Assembly: GCA_003279845.1 (NCBI GenBank)
Contig: QCGP01000002.1
Span: 62,001-126,000 of the forward strand
Length of the DNA stretch: 64,000 nucleotides
Source: Prochlorococcus sp. AG-388-F11
Lineage (GTDB): Bacteria > Cyanobacteriota > Cyanobacteriia > PCC-6307 > Cyanobiaceae
Direction of reading: 5' to 3'
Position 1 is the stretch's first letter; every line of letters starts with the position of its first letter. The position numbers were made by a program, and so were the translations under genes. Below the pieces are notes generated by a model that was not told where the DNA came from, did no database searches, and was given only the letters and a program-made list of their open reading frames with translations. This document shows positions 28,638 through 39,693 of the stretch, in pieces.

Positions 28638-29549
28638 TTATCTTGATTTGGTTAACTGTTTAATGTAAATCATATTTAAAGGGATCCTAAGTATCTCAAG
28701 TGCAAGTCTATTTCTTCTTATATTTACTAGGAATCTTAATAAAGGAAGGATTCTATCAACACTGATTAGTCCTCCCACGCAAAGAATTTGCCAAAGTAAA
28801 TTATGGAGAGGAGTTAATTGAATCATAAATCTAACCCTTAAATTTGGGTGTTTCTTGTAAAACACTAAAGCCATTTTTGCTCTCTCTTTTTCTTGAGCTA
28901 TTAATGAATCTATTTGTTCGCAATTAAATGGCGGATGCCAATGAAAACCTACTGCATTTGGACATTTAATTAATTTTGTCCCAATTTTTTTTAATCTTTC
29001 TCCAAGTTCTAAATCCTCCCAACCGTAAAGACTAAACGAAGTATCAAATAATCCCACACTTATAATCAATTCTTTTGATATCGCTACATTCCCAGTAGCA
29101 AAATAGGCAAAGGAAGTGTCCAGAATTTTATGTGTTTCACTCTGAGGATTTAGAAAATTAGATGTATTGACTACCGAGCCATAGGTAAAACATTTTTTAT
29201 CATTTTTTCTCCAAGAGGCAAGTAATTTTTCTACGTGGCAATTTATAAAATTGTCTAAAACAATAAGATCACTATCAATGAATATAATAATTTCATATTT
29301 TGATTTAATTACTCCCAGATTTCTTCCAAGTGCAGGCCCTCCATGTTCTTGCTGAAATAGAATAACGTGTGGGAGATTAGCTTTGTTTTTATTTATCCAT
29401 GAGGTTGTCCCATCAGTTGATCCATCATCAACTACTATTACTTCATAATTACTGATATTTGTATTTAATTTTTGATTCTCAAGGGCAAATAGACATTTCT
29501 CTAATATAGGCAATCTATTGTAAGTCGGTATAACAATACTTACATTCAT
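28638..29549 (-). CDS. family 2 glycosyltransferase
   Basis: The 303-aa protein has a GT-A fold: SIVIPTYNRLPILEKC (4-19), VVDDGSTDGTTSW with the nucleotide-sugar Asp, IIFIDSDLIV (DxD-like), and GWEDLELGERLKKIG (acceptor/base ED motif). A hydrophobic amphipathic C-terminus may associate with the membrane. The sugar donor and acceptor cannot be told; cell-surface polysaccharide is the usual role. It stands alone between rpsB and the small basic gene, with 129 bp to rpsB that contains the S2 leader. Confidence 0.88.
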   Translation of the reverse strand: MNVSIVIPTYNRLPILEKCLFALENQKLNTNISNYEVIVVDDGSTDGTTSWINKNKANLPHVILFQQEHGGPALGRNLGVIKSKYEIIIFIDSDLIVLDNFINCHVEKLLASWRKNDKKCFTYGSVVNTSNFLNPQSETHKILDTSFAYFATGNVAISKELIISVGLFDTSFSLYGWEDLELGERLKKIGTKLIKCPNAVGFHWHPPFNCEQIDSLIAQEKERAKMALVFYKKHPNLRVRFMIQLTPLHNLLWQILCVGGLISVDRILPLLRFLVNIRRNRLALEILRIPLNMIYIKQLTKSR

Positions 29550-29610
29550 GATTATGTCTTAAATATGCATAATATATTGAATTCCAAAATATAAAAATAA
29601 AAGATATTCC

Positions 29611-29760
29611 CTAATCAGCTGCGCCGCCATTATTTGCTGTACCTGTAACATTTCCACCATCAGGTCTTCCATCAGTTCTTAATTTCCTTTTTTTGAATTT
29701 TCTAGCATAGGCTCTATTACGTTCCTGCTTTTCTTTTTTTAGATTCCTTCTCTTAGACAT
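29611..29760 (-). CDS. small very basic protein (49 aa)
   Basis: The 49 residues start MSKRRNLKKEKQERNRAYARKFKK in style, with more than a third Lys/Arg in the first 28 residues, then a Gly/Asn-rich acidic tail ending GGAAD. This looks like a nucleic-acid or ribosome-associated small protein. I do not recognise a named family. It lies 18 bp upstream of the DevA-like gene on the other side of the same strand's run. Codon use and position argue that it is real. Confidence 0.7.
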   Translation of the reverse strand: MSKRRNLKKEKQERNRAYARKFKKRKLRTDGRPDGGNVTGTANNGGAAD

Positions 29761-29778
29761 AAAATTTTTAACTTTTAA

Positions 29779-30507
29779 TTATATTAGCTCACTATGAGCA
29801 CTATATATTTTACCATCTTCCATATTTAATATCCTATCAGCCATATCAGAAATTCTTGGGTCATGCGTCACCATAAGTACAGAACAATTTTGCTCTTTTG
29901 CTAGTTTCCTTAAAAGGGTTACAATTTCTCTTCCTGTGACGCTATCTAAAGCAGAAGTGGGCTCATCAGCTAATAAAAGTTTTGGGTTAGCAGATAAAGC
30001 TCGGGCAATTGCTACTCTCTGTTTCTGCCCACCAGATAAGTCATTTGGCAACTTTTTATGATGTTCTTCTAATCCTACTGCTGACAACCAATTGCGTGCT
30101 ATTTCACGTCTTTGCAAATATGTTAAACCTTTTATTAAATCGGCGCCCATCTGGACATTTTGTTCTGCTGTTAAACATCTCAGAAGATTGTGACCTTGAA
30201 AAATCATTCCAATACTTCTTCTAAGAATCTGACGAGTTTTCCTTGATGCTCCATTTAACTGATTATTTAATACAGTTAAATCTCCACTTTGACAGGTTCT
30301 CAAAGCCCCAATTAATGTTAAAAGAGTCGTTTTACCACATCCAGAAGGTCCTTTTAAAAGAACCAACTCTCCTTTATCAATATTTAAATTAACGTCATTA
30401 AGAACTTGTTTTTTATTCTCATTTTTTCCATAAAAGTGACTCAAATTTTTTATTGAGACTGATTTAAGGTTTTTAACATTATTTTTTGAATTATTAGCTT
30501 TAGTCAT
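29779..30507 (-). CDS. devA: DevA-like ABC exporter ATP-binding protein
   Basis: The 242-aa ATPase has Walker A GPSGCGKTTL, Q-loop IFQGHNLLRCL, signature LSGGQKQRVAIARAL, and Walker B LLLADEPTSALDS; it belongs to the MacB/LolD/DevA group. With the two genes upstream it forms a devBCA-type exporter. In heterocystous cyanobacteria DevBCA with TolC exports glycolipid; in a unicellular species the substrate is unknown. It follows devC by 13 bp. Confidence 0.88.
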   Translation of the reverse strand: MTKANNSKNNVKNLKSVSIKNLSHFYGKNENKKQVLNDVNLNIDKGELVLLKGPSGCGKTTLLTLIGALRTCQSGDLTVLNNQLNGASRKTRQILRRSIGMIFQGHNLLRCLTAEQNVQMGADLIKGLTYLQRREIARNWLSAVGLEEHHKKLPNDLSGGQKQRVAIARALSANPKLLLADEPTSALDSVTGREIVTLLRKLAKEQNCSVLMVTHDPRISDMADRILNMEDGKIYSAHSELI

Positions 30508-30520
30508 TTATCTTCAATTA

Positions 30521-31693
30521 TTAAAAAATTTCGGCAGGATCAGCGTCAACTAATTTACGCATCGCAACAGCGGCGGACCCCATACACATAACTAAAACTA
30601 AAACGAAAATTAAAATCGTTTTTTCTGCATCCATTATTATTGGGAGTTTAGTAGAACTTCTTATAACTGAGTAAAGTATTTGACCAGAGAAATAAGCAGG
30701 TAAATAACCAAACAATGCCAACAAAAACCCCTCTCTAGCTACAACAAAGAAAAGGGACTTAAGTCTATACCCCATTGCCAATAAGGTGGCGTATTCTGGG
30801 AGGTGATCTGTAACGTCACTATAAAGAATTTGATAAACAACCACACACCCTACAACGAAACCCATCAATGCTCCCAAACTAAATATAAAACCTATTGCAG
30901 TACTATTTTTCCAATAATTCTTCTCAAATTCTATAAATTGATTTTTTGTAAGAACCCTAACATCATTTGGGAGTGAGTTATTTAATATTCTTGAAATCAA
31001 TTCAGGATCAGATCCTTTTTTTAGCTTTACTAAACCAATTTCTATACTGCCAGGAGGATTAGCAGGAAAAAGTCTTAAGAAGGTTTCTCGACTAGTTATC
31101 AAATTACCATCTGCACCAAAAGATGGTCCCAACTCCACAAGGGCCTCAACAATTACTCTTTTTCCCGCAACCTCAGTCTCAACTTTCTTTTCAGATAAGA
31201 ACCATTCTTCAATCGGTCCAAATTCAGGTCTAGATAATTTGTCAAAAAGAACTCGTGATGGATTTCTCAATTTATAAGCTTTCTTTGAGAATCCCTCATC
31301 CAAAAGAAGTGAATCGGAGGGATTAAAACCTAATGCAAGTATTGATCTAGTTTTAAGATTTTCGGGATTTCTCCAAAGTAAATAATTTAGGTTAACGGGA
31401 GCAGTTTTTTCAACATCTTCTACTGCGAGAGTCTGAATTAATCTTCTTTTTGGGAATCCACTCATGCTTATAGAACTTTTTGATCTGGGACTTATCAAAA
31501 CAAGATCGGCATCTAGAAGTTTATGAATAGTTACGCTCGTGTCAAATAAACCATCTCTAAAACCTAATTGCATAAACATCAAAATCCCTGCGAAACTGAT
31601 TCCAGCTATTGCAACAGCTAGCCTTAATGGTTGCCTAGTTAATAACAACCAAGCTAATGGTATTTTTCTGAATTTTAAAAAAGAAAAACTCAT
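30521..31693 (-). CDS. devC: DevC-like ABC exporter permease
   Basis: The 390-aa membrane protein has a first TM at residues ~18-42 (PLRLAVAIAGISFAGILMFMQLGFRDGLFD), a periplasmic MacB-like domain, and three C-terminal TMs, the FtsX/MacB topology. DLVLISPRSKSS is typical of the DevC group. Its first base coincides with the last base of devB (1-bp overlap), so the pair is coupled. It pairs with the DevA-like ATPase. Confidence 0.88.
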   Translation of the reverse strand: MSFSFLKFRKIPLAWLLLTRQPLRLAVAIAGISFAGILMFMQLGFRDGLFDTSVTIHKLLDADLVLISPRSKSSISMSGFPKRRLIQTLAVEDVEKTAPVNLNYLLWRNPENLKTRSILALGFNPSDSLLLDEGFSKKAYKLRNPSRVLFDKLSRPEFGPIEEWFLSEKKVETEVAGKRVIVEALVELGPSFGADGNLITSRETFLRLFPANPPGSIEIGLVKLKKGSDPELISRILNNSLPNDVRVLTKNQFIEFEKNYWKNSTAIGFIFSLGALMGFVVGCVVVYQILYSDVTDHLPEYATLLAMGYRLKSLFFVVAREGFLLALFGYLPAYFSGQILYSVIRSSTKLPIIMDAEKTILIFVLVLVMCMGSAAVAMRKLVDADPAEIF

Positions 31694-32606
31694 CAGGGAA
31701 TAAATTTTGCAATCACTTTCATTCCTGCATAGTTTTGAACGATATCTATAGAATCTTGATCTAGTTTTACTAGTACCTCGATAATTCGTGAATCAGCATC
31801 CCCTGTTGGATCAGTCGATAGAACTTTTCTTTGTTTTACCTGAGGACTAATCCTAATTACCTTTCCTTTAAGATTTTTTTGGAAACCTCCATTCTCACTG
31901 CTCAATTCAACATTCTGAGAGATAAAGACTCTATCGATATCAGATTCATAAACCTCTATCAAAGCTTCCATTTTTTGACTAGATCCAATTTCCAAAATCC
32001 CCTCATTTTTAGGCCTTTCACCAACTCTCGTGTTTATTCCAAGGATAAAACCATCGATTGGACTCCTTAATTTTGAATTAAATAGATCTATCTTGATATT
32101 TTTTTGATCTCCAATAAGGTTTATTTTCTGTTTGTGCAATTTTAATAATTCATCTTTTCTCTGAGAAAACTCTACAAAAGAATATACATCTTTGCTCAAA
32201 GCTAACTCATACCTTTGAATTTGATCTTTCTTTAGGGTAATTTCTTCGTTAATAGTATTAATTAGATTTTCGTTTCTTTCAAGATCAGCAATTAATTTTT
32301 CTCCATTTTCAAAGATTGCGAGGATATCACCTTTTTTAACGAAATCTCCTTCATTTACTAAAATTTCGACAATTCGGGGGGAAGAGCCAAACTGACTTAT
32401 TGGAGCTGCCAATTGTCTAATCTCTCCCGAAGGAGAAAGTTGACCAAGTGCGGCAACAGCTGTAATAGGAGGTATGAAATCTGAAGTTATTTCTTCTTTA
32501 AATTTTGAACTAGATTTATTATTTCCAGAACAGGAAATAACACCAAGAGATATTGGTGTAAATAATAAAAAATAAATAAATAAATTTTTTAATATTTTTA
32601 ATTTCA

Positions 32607-32607
<1 letters not shown>
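31693..32607 (-). CDS. devB: DevB-like membrane fusion (adaptor) lipoprotein
   Basis: This HlyD-family adaptor has a lipobox VIS-C with Cys26, a biotinyl-lipoyl-like segment (EGDFVKKGDILAIFENGEKL), a coiled-coil hairpin and a second lipoyl half (LRSPIDGFILGINTRVGE). I place the start at the ATG at 32607, which overlaps the pcyA stop as TAATG, instead of an in-frame ATG 14 codons further up. That gives 304 aa. It should bridge the inner-membrane DevC/A to an outer-membrane TolC-like protein. Translational coupling with pcyA is unexpected for the function. Confidence 0.85.
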
Positions 32608-33356
<749 letters not shown>

Positions 33357-33373
33357 TTAAAGAGAGAATCGAA

Positions 33374-34624
33374 ATGAACGTAGGAGATGTTAATTACTAC
33401 ACCCATTCAAGCAAAACTAGATGTGTGTTTGTGGATAATAAAGAATTGCCGCTTATAAGCATTGATATTTGGTGCAAAGCAGGTTCTTCATTTGAGGATG
33501 TTGATAAAAACGGCACTGCTCATTTTCTAGAACATATGATTTTTAAAGGATCTAACAAAATAATGCCAGGTGAGTTTGACCATAAAATTGAATCACTAGG
33601 CGGGTTAAGTAACGCTTCAACTGGTTATGATGATGTACATTACCATGTATTAGTTCCACCCAGTAACTTTAAAGAATCACTTGCTCTTTTGACAAATATT
33701 GTCGTTGCTCCAGTTTTTAATCCTGATGAATTTATAAAAGAAAAAGGGGTAGTTATTGATGAAATAAAACAACAAAATGATCAGCCTGAAGAAAGACTAT
33801 TTAATTATTTTTTGAAAAGGGTTTGGTTAAGTCCGAATTATGCCAACTCGATTCTGGGAACTGAACATAGTATTAAAAACTTAGAGATAAATGACCTTGT
33901 GAAATTTCACAGCAAACATTACACTACTGAAAAAATTTGTATTGCAATTGCGGGGAATCTCTCTGAAGAAATTTATAAATTTTTTAAAAAAAGCGATCTA
34001 TCTGGCATAAAAGAAAGTCCAAGTTCAATAAATCTAAAAAATATACCTTCTTTAAAAATTAGGAATGGTAGAGAGTCAGTTAAGTTTGATAATTTAGAGT
34101 TTTCAAGAATATTTATGGCTTGGTTTATCCCAAACCTAAATGATCAAAAAAATATTATTGGTCTTGAGATATTAGCATCAATACTTTCTGTTGGAAGAAA
34201 CAGCAGATTAGTTAAAATTTTAAAAGAAGATAGTAATCTTGTTGAATCGGTATATGTAGATGTAAATGCAGGAGAATTAGGAGGATTATTTATAATGGAA
34301 GCAAGTTGTGAGTCCAAAGATATTGATTTAGTAGAAATGCAAATTAATAAAACAATATATGAGATCTCAAATTGTAAAGCCTTGGCTTTGGATGAAATAA
34401 AAAAAGCAATAAATATTGTGAAAAGTAATTATATCTTTAATTTAGAGACATCTACACAACTCTCTTCGTTCTTTGGGAATGAACTTCTATGGGGGAGAAA
34501 ATCTTCAATAAATAATTTAGAGAGTTATTTAAAATATTGGAATGACTTGGATAACTTTAAAGAGATCACAGAATATATCCGTGGAGAGAAATTCACTTTA
34601 GTTGCATCCCCTAGTAAATGTTAA
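33374..34624 (+). CDS. M16 family zinc peptidase, catalytic subunit-like
   Basis: The 416-aa protein has the inverted zinc motif HFLEH (H50, E53, H54) within AHFLEHMIFKGS. A downstream acidic stretch, GVVIDEIKQQNDQPEE, supplies the third Zn ligand. M16 peptidases such as PqqL-, processing-peptidase- and presequence-peptidase-like enzymes cleave short or unfolded peptides. Its 3' end overlaps the next M16 gene by 7 bp, so a heterodimer of catalytic and partner subunits is expected. Confidence 0.93.
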   Translation: MNVGDVNYYTHSSKTRCVFVDNKELPLISIDIWCKAGSSFEDVDKNGTAHFLEHMIFKGSNKIMPGEFDHKIESLGGLSNASTGYDDVHYHVLVPPSNFKESLALLTNIVVAPVFNPDEFIKEKGVVIDEIKQQNDQPEERLFNYFLKRVWLSPNYANSILGTEHSIKNLEINDLVKFHSKHYTTEKICIAIAGNLSEEIYKFFKKSDLSGIKESPSSINLKNIPSLKIRNGRESVKFDNLEFSRIFMAWFIPNLNDQKNIIGLEILASILSVGRNSRLVKILKEDSNLVESVYVDVNAGELGGLFIMEASCESKDIDLVEMQINKTIYEISNCKALALDEIKKAINIVKSNYIFNLETSTQLSSFFGNELLWGRKSSINNLESYLKYWNDLDNFKEITEYIRGEKFTLVASPSKC

Positions 34625-35835
34625 AAAAATATTTTTTAAATAATAAAATAAGAAATTTTTCAACTGCTTCAATTTGGATTAAAGGGGGAAGTGATATGGA
34701 CAGTACTGGTAAAAAAGGGATAAACAAGATCCTTTGTTCATTACTTACCAGAGGATGTGAAGGTTTTAACAATTTCACTCTCTCTGAGTATATTGAGTCC
34801 TATGGCGCAGAATTAAATCAAGAAATATTTGAAGATGGTATTTCAATAAGTATTAAATCCCTAAATGAACATTTCAGCAAATTATTACCTTTATTAGAGT
34901 TGATAATTAATAAGCCAATCCTCTCGGAAACAGAATTTAAAAAAGTAAAAAAATCTTCTATTGATCACATTAAAAAAGATAAAGAGAATCCATTCAATAT
35001 CTGTTTTGAAAAATGGAGAAAAATTGTTTACTCAAATCATCCTTATGCTTTCAACACAATTGGCAATGCTAATGATGTCTCAAAGATTACCTATGAAGAT
35101 GTTTTGCTTGAGTTTAAAAATTTTAAAAATAGAGAAAAGTATTTAATTTCAAATAATTCCGAAATTAATGGAGAAAATTTTGGAACATTAGAAAAAAAAT
35201 TTTTAAAAGAAAAATCAAATCATTTAAATCATAATTTAAATATTACTAATAGATTCGATTTTATTAATAATGATTCAAATCAAACAATCATAATGATGGG
35301 GGTCCAAACTTGTTCGAGAAGAAGTAGTGAATATTTGCCACTTAAAGTTTTGGAGTCATATTTATCTTATGGAATGAGCGCTGCTTTATTTAAACTTTTC
35401 AGAGAAAAACATGGCATCACTTACGATTTAGGTGTTTATTATCCTGTCAGGAGTGGTAATGCCCCATTTTTAATTTATTTATCAGTATCTAGTAAACAAG
35501 CGCTTTTTGCCTTTGAACTTTTATCAAAACTATGGAAAAATCTACTTTTTAATCTGTTGTCTGATGCTGAAATATTTTTAGCAAAAGAAAAACTAAAAAG
35601 TTCTTTTTTATTAGGAAATCAATCACTAGATGAAATTTTACTGAGAAAGATACAATTAATTAGTTATGGTATTCCACCAATTTCTGAGATCGATTTAAAT
35701 TCAAAAATAGAAGAAATATCTTCGTTAGATATTCTTGAATTAACTAGAAAGTATCTTTCAAAACCTTTTCTGAGTATTTCTGGCAATGAAAAAATATGTT
35801 TAGAAATTTCTAAAAGATGGAAGGAAAACTTTTAA
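34618..35835 (+). CDS. M16 family peptidase, non-catalytic partner
   Basis: The 405-aa protein has the M16 fold but the zinc motif position reads KILCSLLTRGCEG, with no HxxEH, so it cannot bind Zn in the usual way. The substrate-binding pair of the family is present as REKHGITYDLGVYY (Arg/Tyr region). It overlaps the catalytic gene by 7 bp and should be its partner. It meets the SipA-like gene tail-to-tail with a 4-bp overlap. Confidence 0.9.
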   Translation: MLKKYFLNNKIRNFSTASIWIKGGSDMDSTGKKGINKILCSLLTRGCEGFNNFTLSEYIESYGAELNQEIFEDGISISIKSLNEHFSKLLPLLELIINKPILSETEFKKVKKSSIDHIKKDKENPFNICFEKWRKIVYSNHPYAFNTIGNANDVSKITYEDVLLEFKNFKNREKYLISNNSEINGENFGTLEKKFLKEKSNHLNHNLNITNRFDFINNDSNQTIIMMGVQTCSRRSSEYLPLKVLESYLSYGMSAALFKLFREKHGITYDLGVYYPVRSGNAPFLIYLSVSSKQALFAFELLSKLWKNLLFNLLSDAEIFLAKEKLKSSFLLGNQSLDEILLRKIQLISYGIPPISEIDLNSKIEEISSLDILELTRKYLSKPFLSISGNEKICLEISKRWKENF

Positions 35836-36047
35836 GTTAGTTTTTTTTCAATCTTATCAATATCGATTAAAAATGAACCTCTTCTAAACTTTACTTCAAC
35901 AGTATCTGGTGATTTGATTGATAGGATTTCTCCAATTTCATCAATTCCCACAAGATCAGGTGGTCTTAACATAGGCATATTATCTGAAGTCTTCAAGTAA
36001 GAAACTGGCGCAATCAACTTTACTTTATCGTTAATCTCAAATTTCAT
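35832..36047 (-). CDS. sipA: SipA-like (DUF3148) small regulator
   Basis: The likely 71-aa product begins at the ATG at 36047 and matches the cyanobacterial SipA/DUF3148 pattern: VKLIAPVSYLKTSDNMPMLR, PPDLV, then a beta-barrel-like DTVEVKFRRGSFLID. SipA binds the sensor kinase NblS/Hik33 in cyanobacteria and modulates stress signalling. A longer reading from 36113 adds a hydrophobic stretch that does not fit the family, so I reject it. It is convergent with the M16 partner and divergent from ftsH. Confidence 0.75.
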   Translation of the reverse strand: MKFEINDKVKLIAPVSYLKTSDNMPMLRPPDLVGIDEIGEILSIKSPDTVEVKFRRGSFLIDIDKIEKKLT

Positions 36048-36152
36048 TCTAAAATTGGATACATTTAAAAGTAGTATAAGCAAAAAGTTAGAGAAAATAT
36101 CAACGAAATGCACTGATTCATTCTAGAATCTGTTGATAATTTAAATGAATTA

Positions 36153-38066
36153 ATGAATCAAAAATTTAAAACATTAATTTTATGGGCTCTACCTATACTT
36201 TTAGTAATTGCACTTTCCTATCAATTTTTATCATCTAGTAATGTTGATTCACTTAAATCAAATGGAACAACAATTGCACCAAGAAATTCTGCAGTAGCTA
36301 GAGTTAGTTATGGGAGGTTCTTAGATTATATTAATTCGGGAAGGGTTACATCAGTTGATATATTTGAGGGTGGTAGAAATGCAGTAATAGAGACAATAGA
36401 TTCAGATTTAGACAACAAAGTTCAAAGATTGAGGGTAGACCTTCCAGGCTTGACACCTGAACTTATAAATACTCTTAAAAATGAAGGGATTAGTTTTGAT
36501 GTACACCCTGTTAAATCAGCCCCCCCTGCATTGGGAATTTTAGGTAATTTACTTTTCCCAGCTATTCTGATAGGAGGTTTAATTTTACTTGCAAGAAGAT
36601 CTAATGGCATGCCTGGAGGACCTGGTCAGGCAATGCAATTTGGAAAGACAAAAGCAAGATTTGCAATGGAAGCCGAGACAGGAGTTGTTTTTGATGATGT
36701 TGCAGGTGTAAATGAAGCTAAACAGGATTTAGAAGAAGTCGTCACTTTTTTAAAAAGACCAGAAAAATTTACTTCTGTAGGAGCAAGAATTCCTAAAGGT
36801 GTTTTATTGGTAGGACCTCCGGGAACAGGTAAAACACTTTTAGCAAAAGCTATTGCAGGAGAAGCAGGGGTACCATTTTTCTCCTTGTCTGGTTCTGAAT
36901 TTGTGGAGATGTTTGTTGGAGTTGGTGCTAGTAGAGTTAGAGACCTTTTCAAGAGAGCTAAAGAAAATAGCCCTTGTCTAATTTTTATTGATGAAATAGA
37001 TGCTGTTGGAAGGCAAAGAGGAGCAGGTATTGGAGGTGGGAATGATGAAAGAGAACAAACACTTAACCAACTTCTTACCGAGATGGATGGATTTGAAGGT
37101 AATAGTGGGATAATAATAATTGCAGCAACAAATAGGCCTGACGTATTAGATTCAGCTTTGATGAGACCTGGCAGATTCGATAGACAAGTAACTGTAGATG
37201 CACCAGACATTAAGGGCAGACTTTCAATTCTAGAAGTGCACGCAAGAAATAAGAAACTTCAAGAAGATTTAACTCTTGAAAGTATAGCAAGAAGGACGCC
37301 GGGTTTTACAGGAGCTGATTTAGCAAATCTACTTAATGAAGCCGCTATCCTTACCGCTAGGAGGAGAAAAGATTCTATTAGCATTTCAGAAATTGATGAC
37401 TCTGTAGATAGGATTGTTGCAGGTATGGAGGGTTCTCCACTGACAGATGGAAGAAGTAAAAGATTAATCGCGTACCATGAAGTGGGACATGCTCTTATCG
37501 GTTCTTTAGTTAAAGCTCATGATCCTGTTCAAAAAGTAACTGTTATACCAAGAGGTCAAGCTAAAGGATTGACTTGGTTCACACCTGATGACGAACAAAG
37601 CCTTGTAAGCAGAGCTCAATTAAAAGCTAGAATAATGGGAGCATTAGGTGGAAGAGCTGCTGAGGATGTTGTTTTTGGGAAAGGTGAAATTACAACGGGA
37701 GCCGGCGGTGATTTCCAACAAGTTGCTTCTATGGCTCGTCAAATGGTAACCAGATTTGGTATGAGTAATTTAGGTCCAATAGCTCTTGAAAGTGGAAATC
37801 AGGAAGTTTTTGTAGGCAGAGATTTAATGACCAGAAGCGAAGTCTCTGATTCTATTTCAAAGCAAATTGATGAAAGTGTAAGGGTAATGGTTAAAGAATG
37901 CTATAAAGAAACTTATTCCATAGTCAGAAAAAATAGAGAAGCTATGGATAGGATTGTCGACTTACTTATTGAAAAAGAAACTTTAGATGGTGAAGAATTT
38001 GTAGAAATTCTTTCCAAATTTACAGATATTCCTAAAAAAGATAGAACTCCTCAACTGCTAAATTAA
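36153..38066 (+). CDS. ftsH: membrane ATP-dependent zinc protease FtsH
   Basis: FtsH degrades damaged membrane proteins; in cyanobacteria it removes photodamaged D1. The 637-aa protein has TM segments at ~8-26 and ~128-146. The AAA domain follows: Walker A GPPGTGKT (221-228), Walker [10 protein letters not shown], and the SRH region [19 protein letters not shown]. The Zn-protease motif HEVGH is at 442-446. The stop codon overlaps the clpP stop on the other strand by 4 bp. clpP and thf1 are adjacent. Confidence 0.97.
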   Translation: MNQKFKTLILWALPILLVIALSYQFLSSSNVDSLKSNGTTIAPRNSAVARVSYGRFLDYINSGRVTSVDIFEGGRNAVIETIDSDLDNKVQRLRVDLPGLTPELINTLKNEGISFDVHPVKSAPPALGILGNLLFPAILIGGLILLARRSNGMPGGPGQAMQFGKTKARFAMEAETGVVFDDVAGVNEAKQDLEEVVTFLKRPEKFTSVGARIPKGVLLVGPPGTGKTLLAKAIAGEAGVPFFSLSGSEFVEMFVGVGASRVRDLFKRAKENSPCLIFIDEIDAVGRQRGAGIGGGNDEREQTLNQLLTEMDGFEGNSGIIIIAATNRPDVLDSALMRPGRFDRQVTVDAPDIKGRLSILEVHARNKKLQEDLTLESIARRTPGFTGADLANLLNEAAILTARRRKDSISISEIDDSVDRIVAGMEGSPLTDGRSKRLIAYHEVGHALIGSLVKAHDPVQKVTVIPRGQAKGLTWFTPDDEQSLVSRAQLKARIMGALGGRAAEDVVFGKGEITTGAGGDFQQVASMARQMVTRFGMSNLGPIALESGNQEVFVGRDLMTRSEVSDSISKQIDESVRVMVKECYKETYSIVRKNREAMDRIVDLLIEKETLDGEEFVEILSKFTDIPKKDRTPQLLN

Positions 38067-38650
38067 ACTTTGACTGGTTTCTTATCTAGAACTAGATCTA
38101 TCAATCCATACTCAACCGCTTCATTAGGTGACATGTAAAAATCTCTATCAGTATCTTCTTTAATAGTTTCATAATCCTTGCCAGTTCTTTCAGATAATTC
38201 TGTATTAAGTCGTTCTTTTAAAAACAAAATCTCATCTGCTTGAATTCTTATATCACTAGCTTGGCCTCTTGCCCCTCCTAGTGGCTGATGTATCATGATT
38301 CTAGAATGTCTTAAACTGCTCCTTTTACCTTTAGTCCCAGCCGCCAATAAAAAAGCTCCCATACTTGCTGCTAAACCTACACAAACAGTATGAATATCAG
38401 GCTTAACATGTTGCATTGTGTCGAAAATACCCAAGCCGTCGTATACTGATCCACCTGGTGAATTTATATACATATAGATATCTTTTTCGGGATCCTCTGC
38501 CTCAAGAAATAATAATTGAGCAACAATCCTATTAGCAGTCTCACTAGTAACTTGTTCTCCCAAAAAGATTATTCTCTCTCTTAGCAATCTTGAATATATA
38601 TCGAAGACTCTTTCACTGCCACCAGATTCTTCTAAAACTAAAGGGATCAT
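38063..38650 (-). CDS. clpP: ATP-dependent Clp protease proteolytic subunit
   Basis: The 195-aa protein has Ser96 in [22 protein letters not shown], His121 in [10 protein letters not shown], and the usual [20 protein letters not shown] handle. It should form the tetradecameric ClpP ring. Cyanobacteria have several clpP paralogs; I cannot tell which this is. It is antiparallel to ftsH (tails overlap) and divergent from thf1, sharing a short promoter region with it. Confidence 0.95.
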   Translation of the reverse strand: MIPLVLEESGGSERVFDIYSRLLRERIIFLGEQVTSETANRIVAQLLFLEAEDPEKDIYMYINSPGGSVYDGLGIFDTMQHVKPDIHTVCVGLAASMGAFLLAAGTKGKRSSLRHSRIMIHQPLGGARGQASDIRIQADEILFLKERLNTELSERTGKDYETIKEDTDRDFYMSPNEAVEYGLIDLVLDKKPVKV

Positions 38651-38730
38651 AATAATATTTATTTGTTTACTTGATATTAACGATATTGATTCAACATACG
38701 CTAACCTTATTAAGGTTTACATATAAAAAA

Positions 38731-39339
38731 TTGAAAGAAAAATTGACTGTTTCAGATAGCAAAAAGTTATTTCATGAACAATTCCCCTACGTTATTCCAG
38801 GTTTATACAAAAGAATAGTTGATGAAATGCTTGTAGAACTAAATCTTTTAAATCATCAAAATGAATTTACTCAGGATTTTCTCTTTTGTATTGGCCTCAC
38901 TGAAACATTCAAAGAACTAATGAAAGGATATAAACCTGAGAAACATTTAGATCTTCTTTTCGAATCTTTATGTAGTTCTACCAACTTTAAATCGAAAGAA
39001 ATTATAGAAATATCGCAAAAATCAAAAGAAGAATTTAATGAGAAATCAACAAAAGATGTATTAAAAATATTAAAGGAAAAAAGCGATCCCAAACTTTATC
39101 CTTCAAGAATATTGAACTTAGGGATGTATATAATAATTGCAAATTCAAAAGATATCAAAGGGAAAAATGAATCTGAAATGAATAATATAATCACTAACAT
39201 TTTTGAGAATTTAAACTTGTCTGTTAATAAAGCAGAAAAAGATATTGGGATCTATAAAAGCAGTATTGCAAAAATGGAACAAGCCAAAGAATTAATTAAA
39301 GAGCTAAAAATAAAGGATAAAAGAAAAGAGAATAAGTAG
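38731..39339 (+). CDS. thf1: Thf1/Psb29 thylakoid protein
   Basis: The protein matches Thf1/Psb29: TVSDSKKLFHEQFPYVIPGL, then YKRIVDEMLVELNLL, FTQDFLFCIGLTETFKELMKGY and LYPSRILNLGMY, with a C-terminal coiled coil. I place the start at TTG 38731 (K-E-K-L-T-V...), giving 202 aa; the longer ATG reading adds 20 residues that do not look like the family. In cyanobacteria Thf1 interacts with FtsH and helps PSII repair. It lies beside ftsH and clpP. Confidence 0.9.
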   Translation: MKEKLTVSDSKKLFHEQFPYVIPGLYKRIVDEMLVELNLLNHQNEFTQDFLFCIGLTETFKELMKGYKPEKHLDLLFESLCSSTNFKSKEIIEISQKSKEEFNEKSTKDVLKILKEKSDPKLYPSRILNLGMYIIIANSKDIKGKNESEMNNIITNIFENLNLSVNKAEKDIGIYKSSIAKMEQAKELIKELKIKDKRKENK

Positions 39340-39342
39340 TTA

Positions 39343-39483
39343 CTACTTTTTTAATCTTTTTTTATCTTTCCAAGATATATAAGAAATATAAATTACAGCA
39401 AAAGTAATCAATATAAGTAAAACAAAAGATGTAGAGATAAGAATATTACTTAAAGAGACTTCATAATTGAAAATTGAAATCAT
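39343..39483 (-). CDS. small single-pass membrane protein coupled to petN (46 aa)
   Basis: The 46-residue protein has one hydrophobic segment ([20 protein letters not shown], residues 11-30) and a basic tail WKDKKRLKK. Its ATG overlaps the petN stop as ATGA, so it is probably translated by coupling from petN. I do not recognise it; a photosynthetic membrane subunit or assembly factor would fit the context. It ends 3 bp from the end of thf1 on the other strand. Confidence 0.6.
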   Translation of the reverse strand: MISIFNYEVSLSNILISTSFVLLILITFAVIYISYISWKDKKRLKK

Positions 39484-39581
39484 ATATCAATAGAGCCGTC
39501 TCCGTTTCTGCCCCAAACAACCATTGCGATAGAAAAAGTAAAAATAGCAGCTAAGGCAGCCCATCCTAATTGAAAAATCAT
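39480..39581 (-). CDS. petN: cytochrome b6f complex subunit VIII
   Basis: PetN is the tiny single-helix subunit of the b6f complex. The 33 residues read as one TM helix ([19 protein letters not shown]) ending in the family signature VVWGRNG. The length fits. The gene is too short for most ORF cut-offs. The following 46-aa gene overlaps its stop codon. Confidence 0.93.
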   Translation of the reverse strand: MIFQLGWAALAAIFTFSIAMVVWGRNGDGSIDI

Positions 39582-39693
39582 TAGATTTATATCACTAACA
39601 TAAATATAACAGAACTTCCAAAATTTTTATTAATTTCTAAGCTAAAGTTAATTTCTCAATAACACAAATTTGTTAATAGAATGATTAAAAAAA

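Noticed and set aside
35832-36113. Longer reading of the SipA-like gene
   Set aside because: The added N-terminal hydrophobic residues do not match the family; the ATG at 36047 does.
36626-37210. Long antisense open frame opposite ftsH (194 codons)
   Set aside because: It is the shadow of the conserved AAA domain on the plus strand; the predicted product is Ser/Pro-rich and lacks domain sense.
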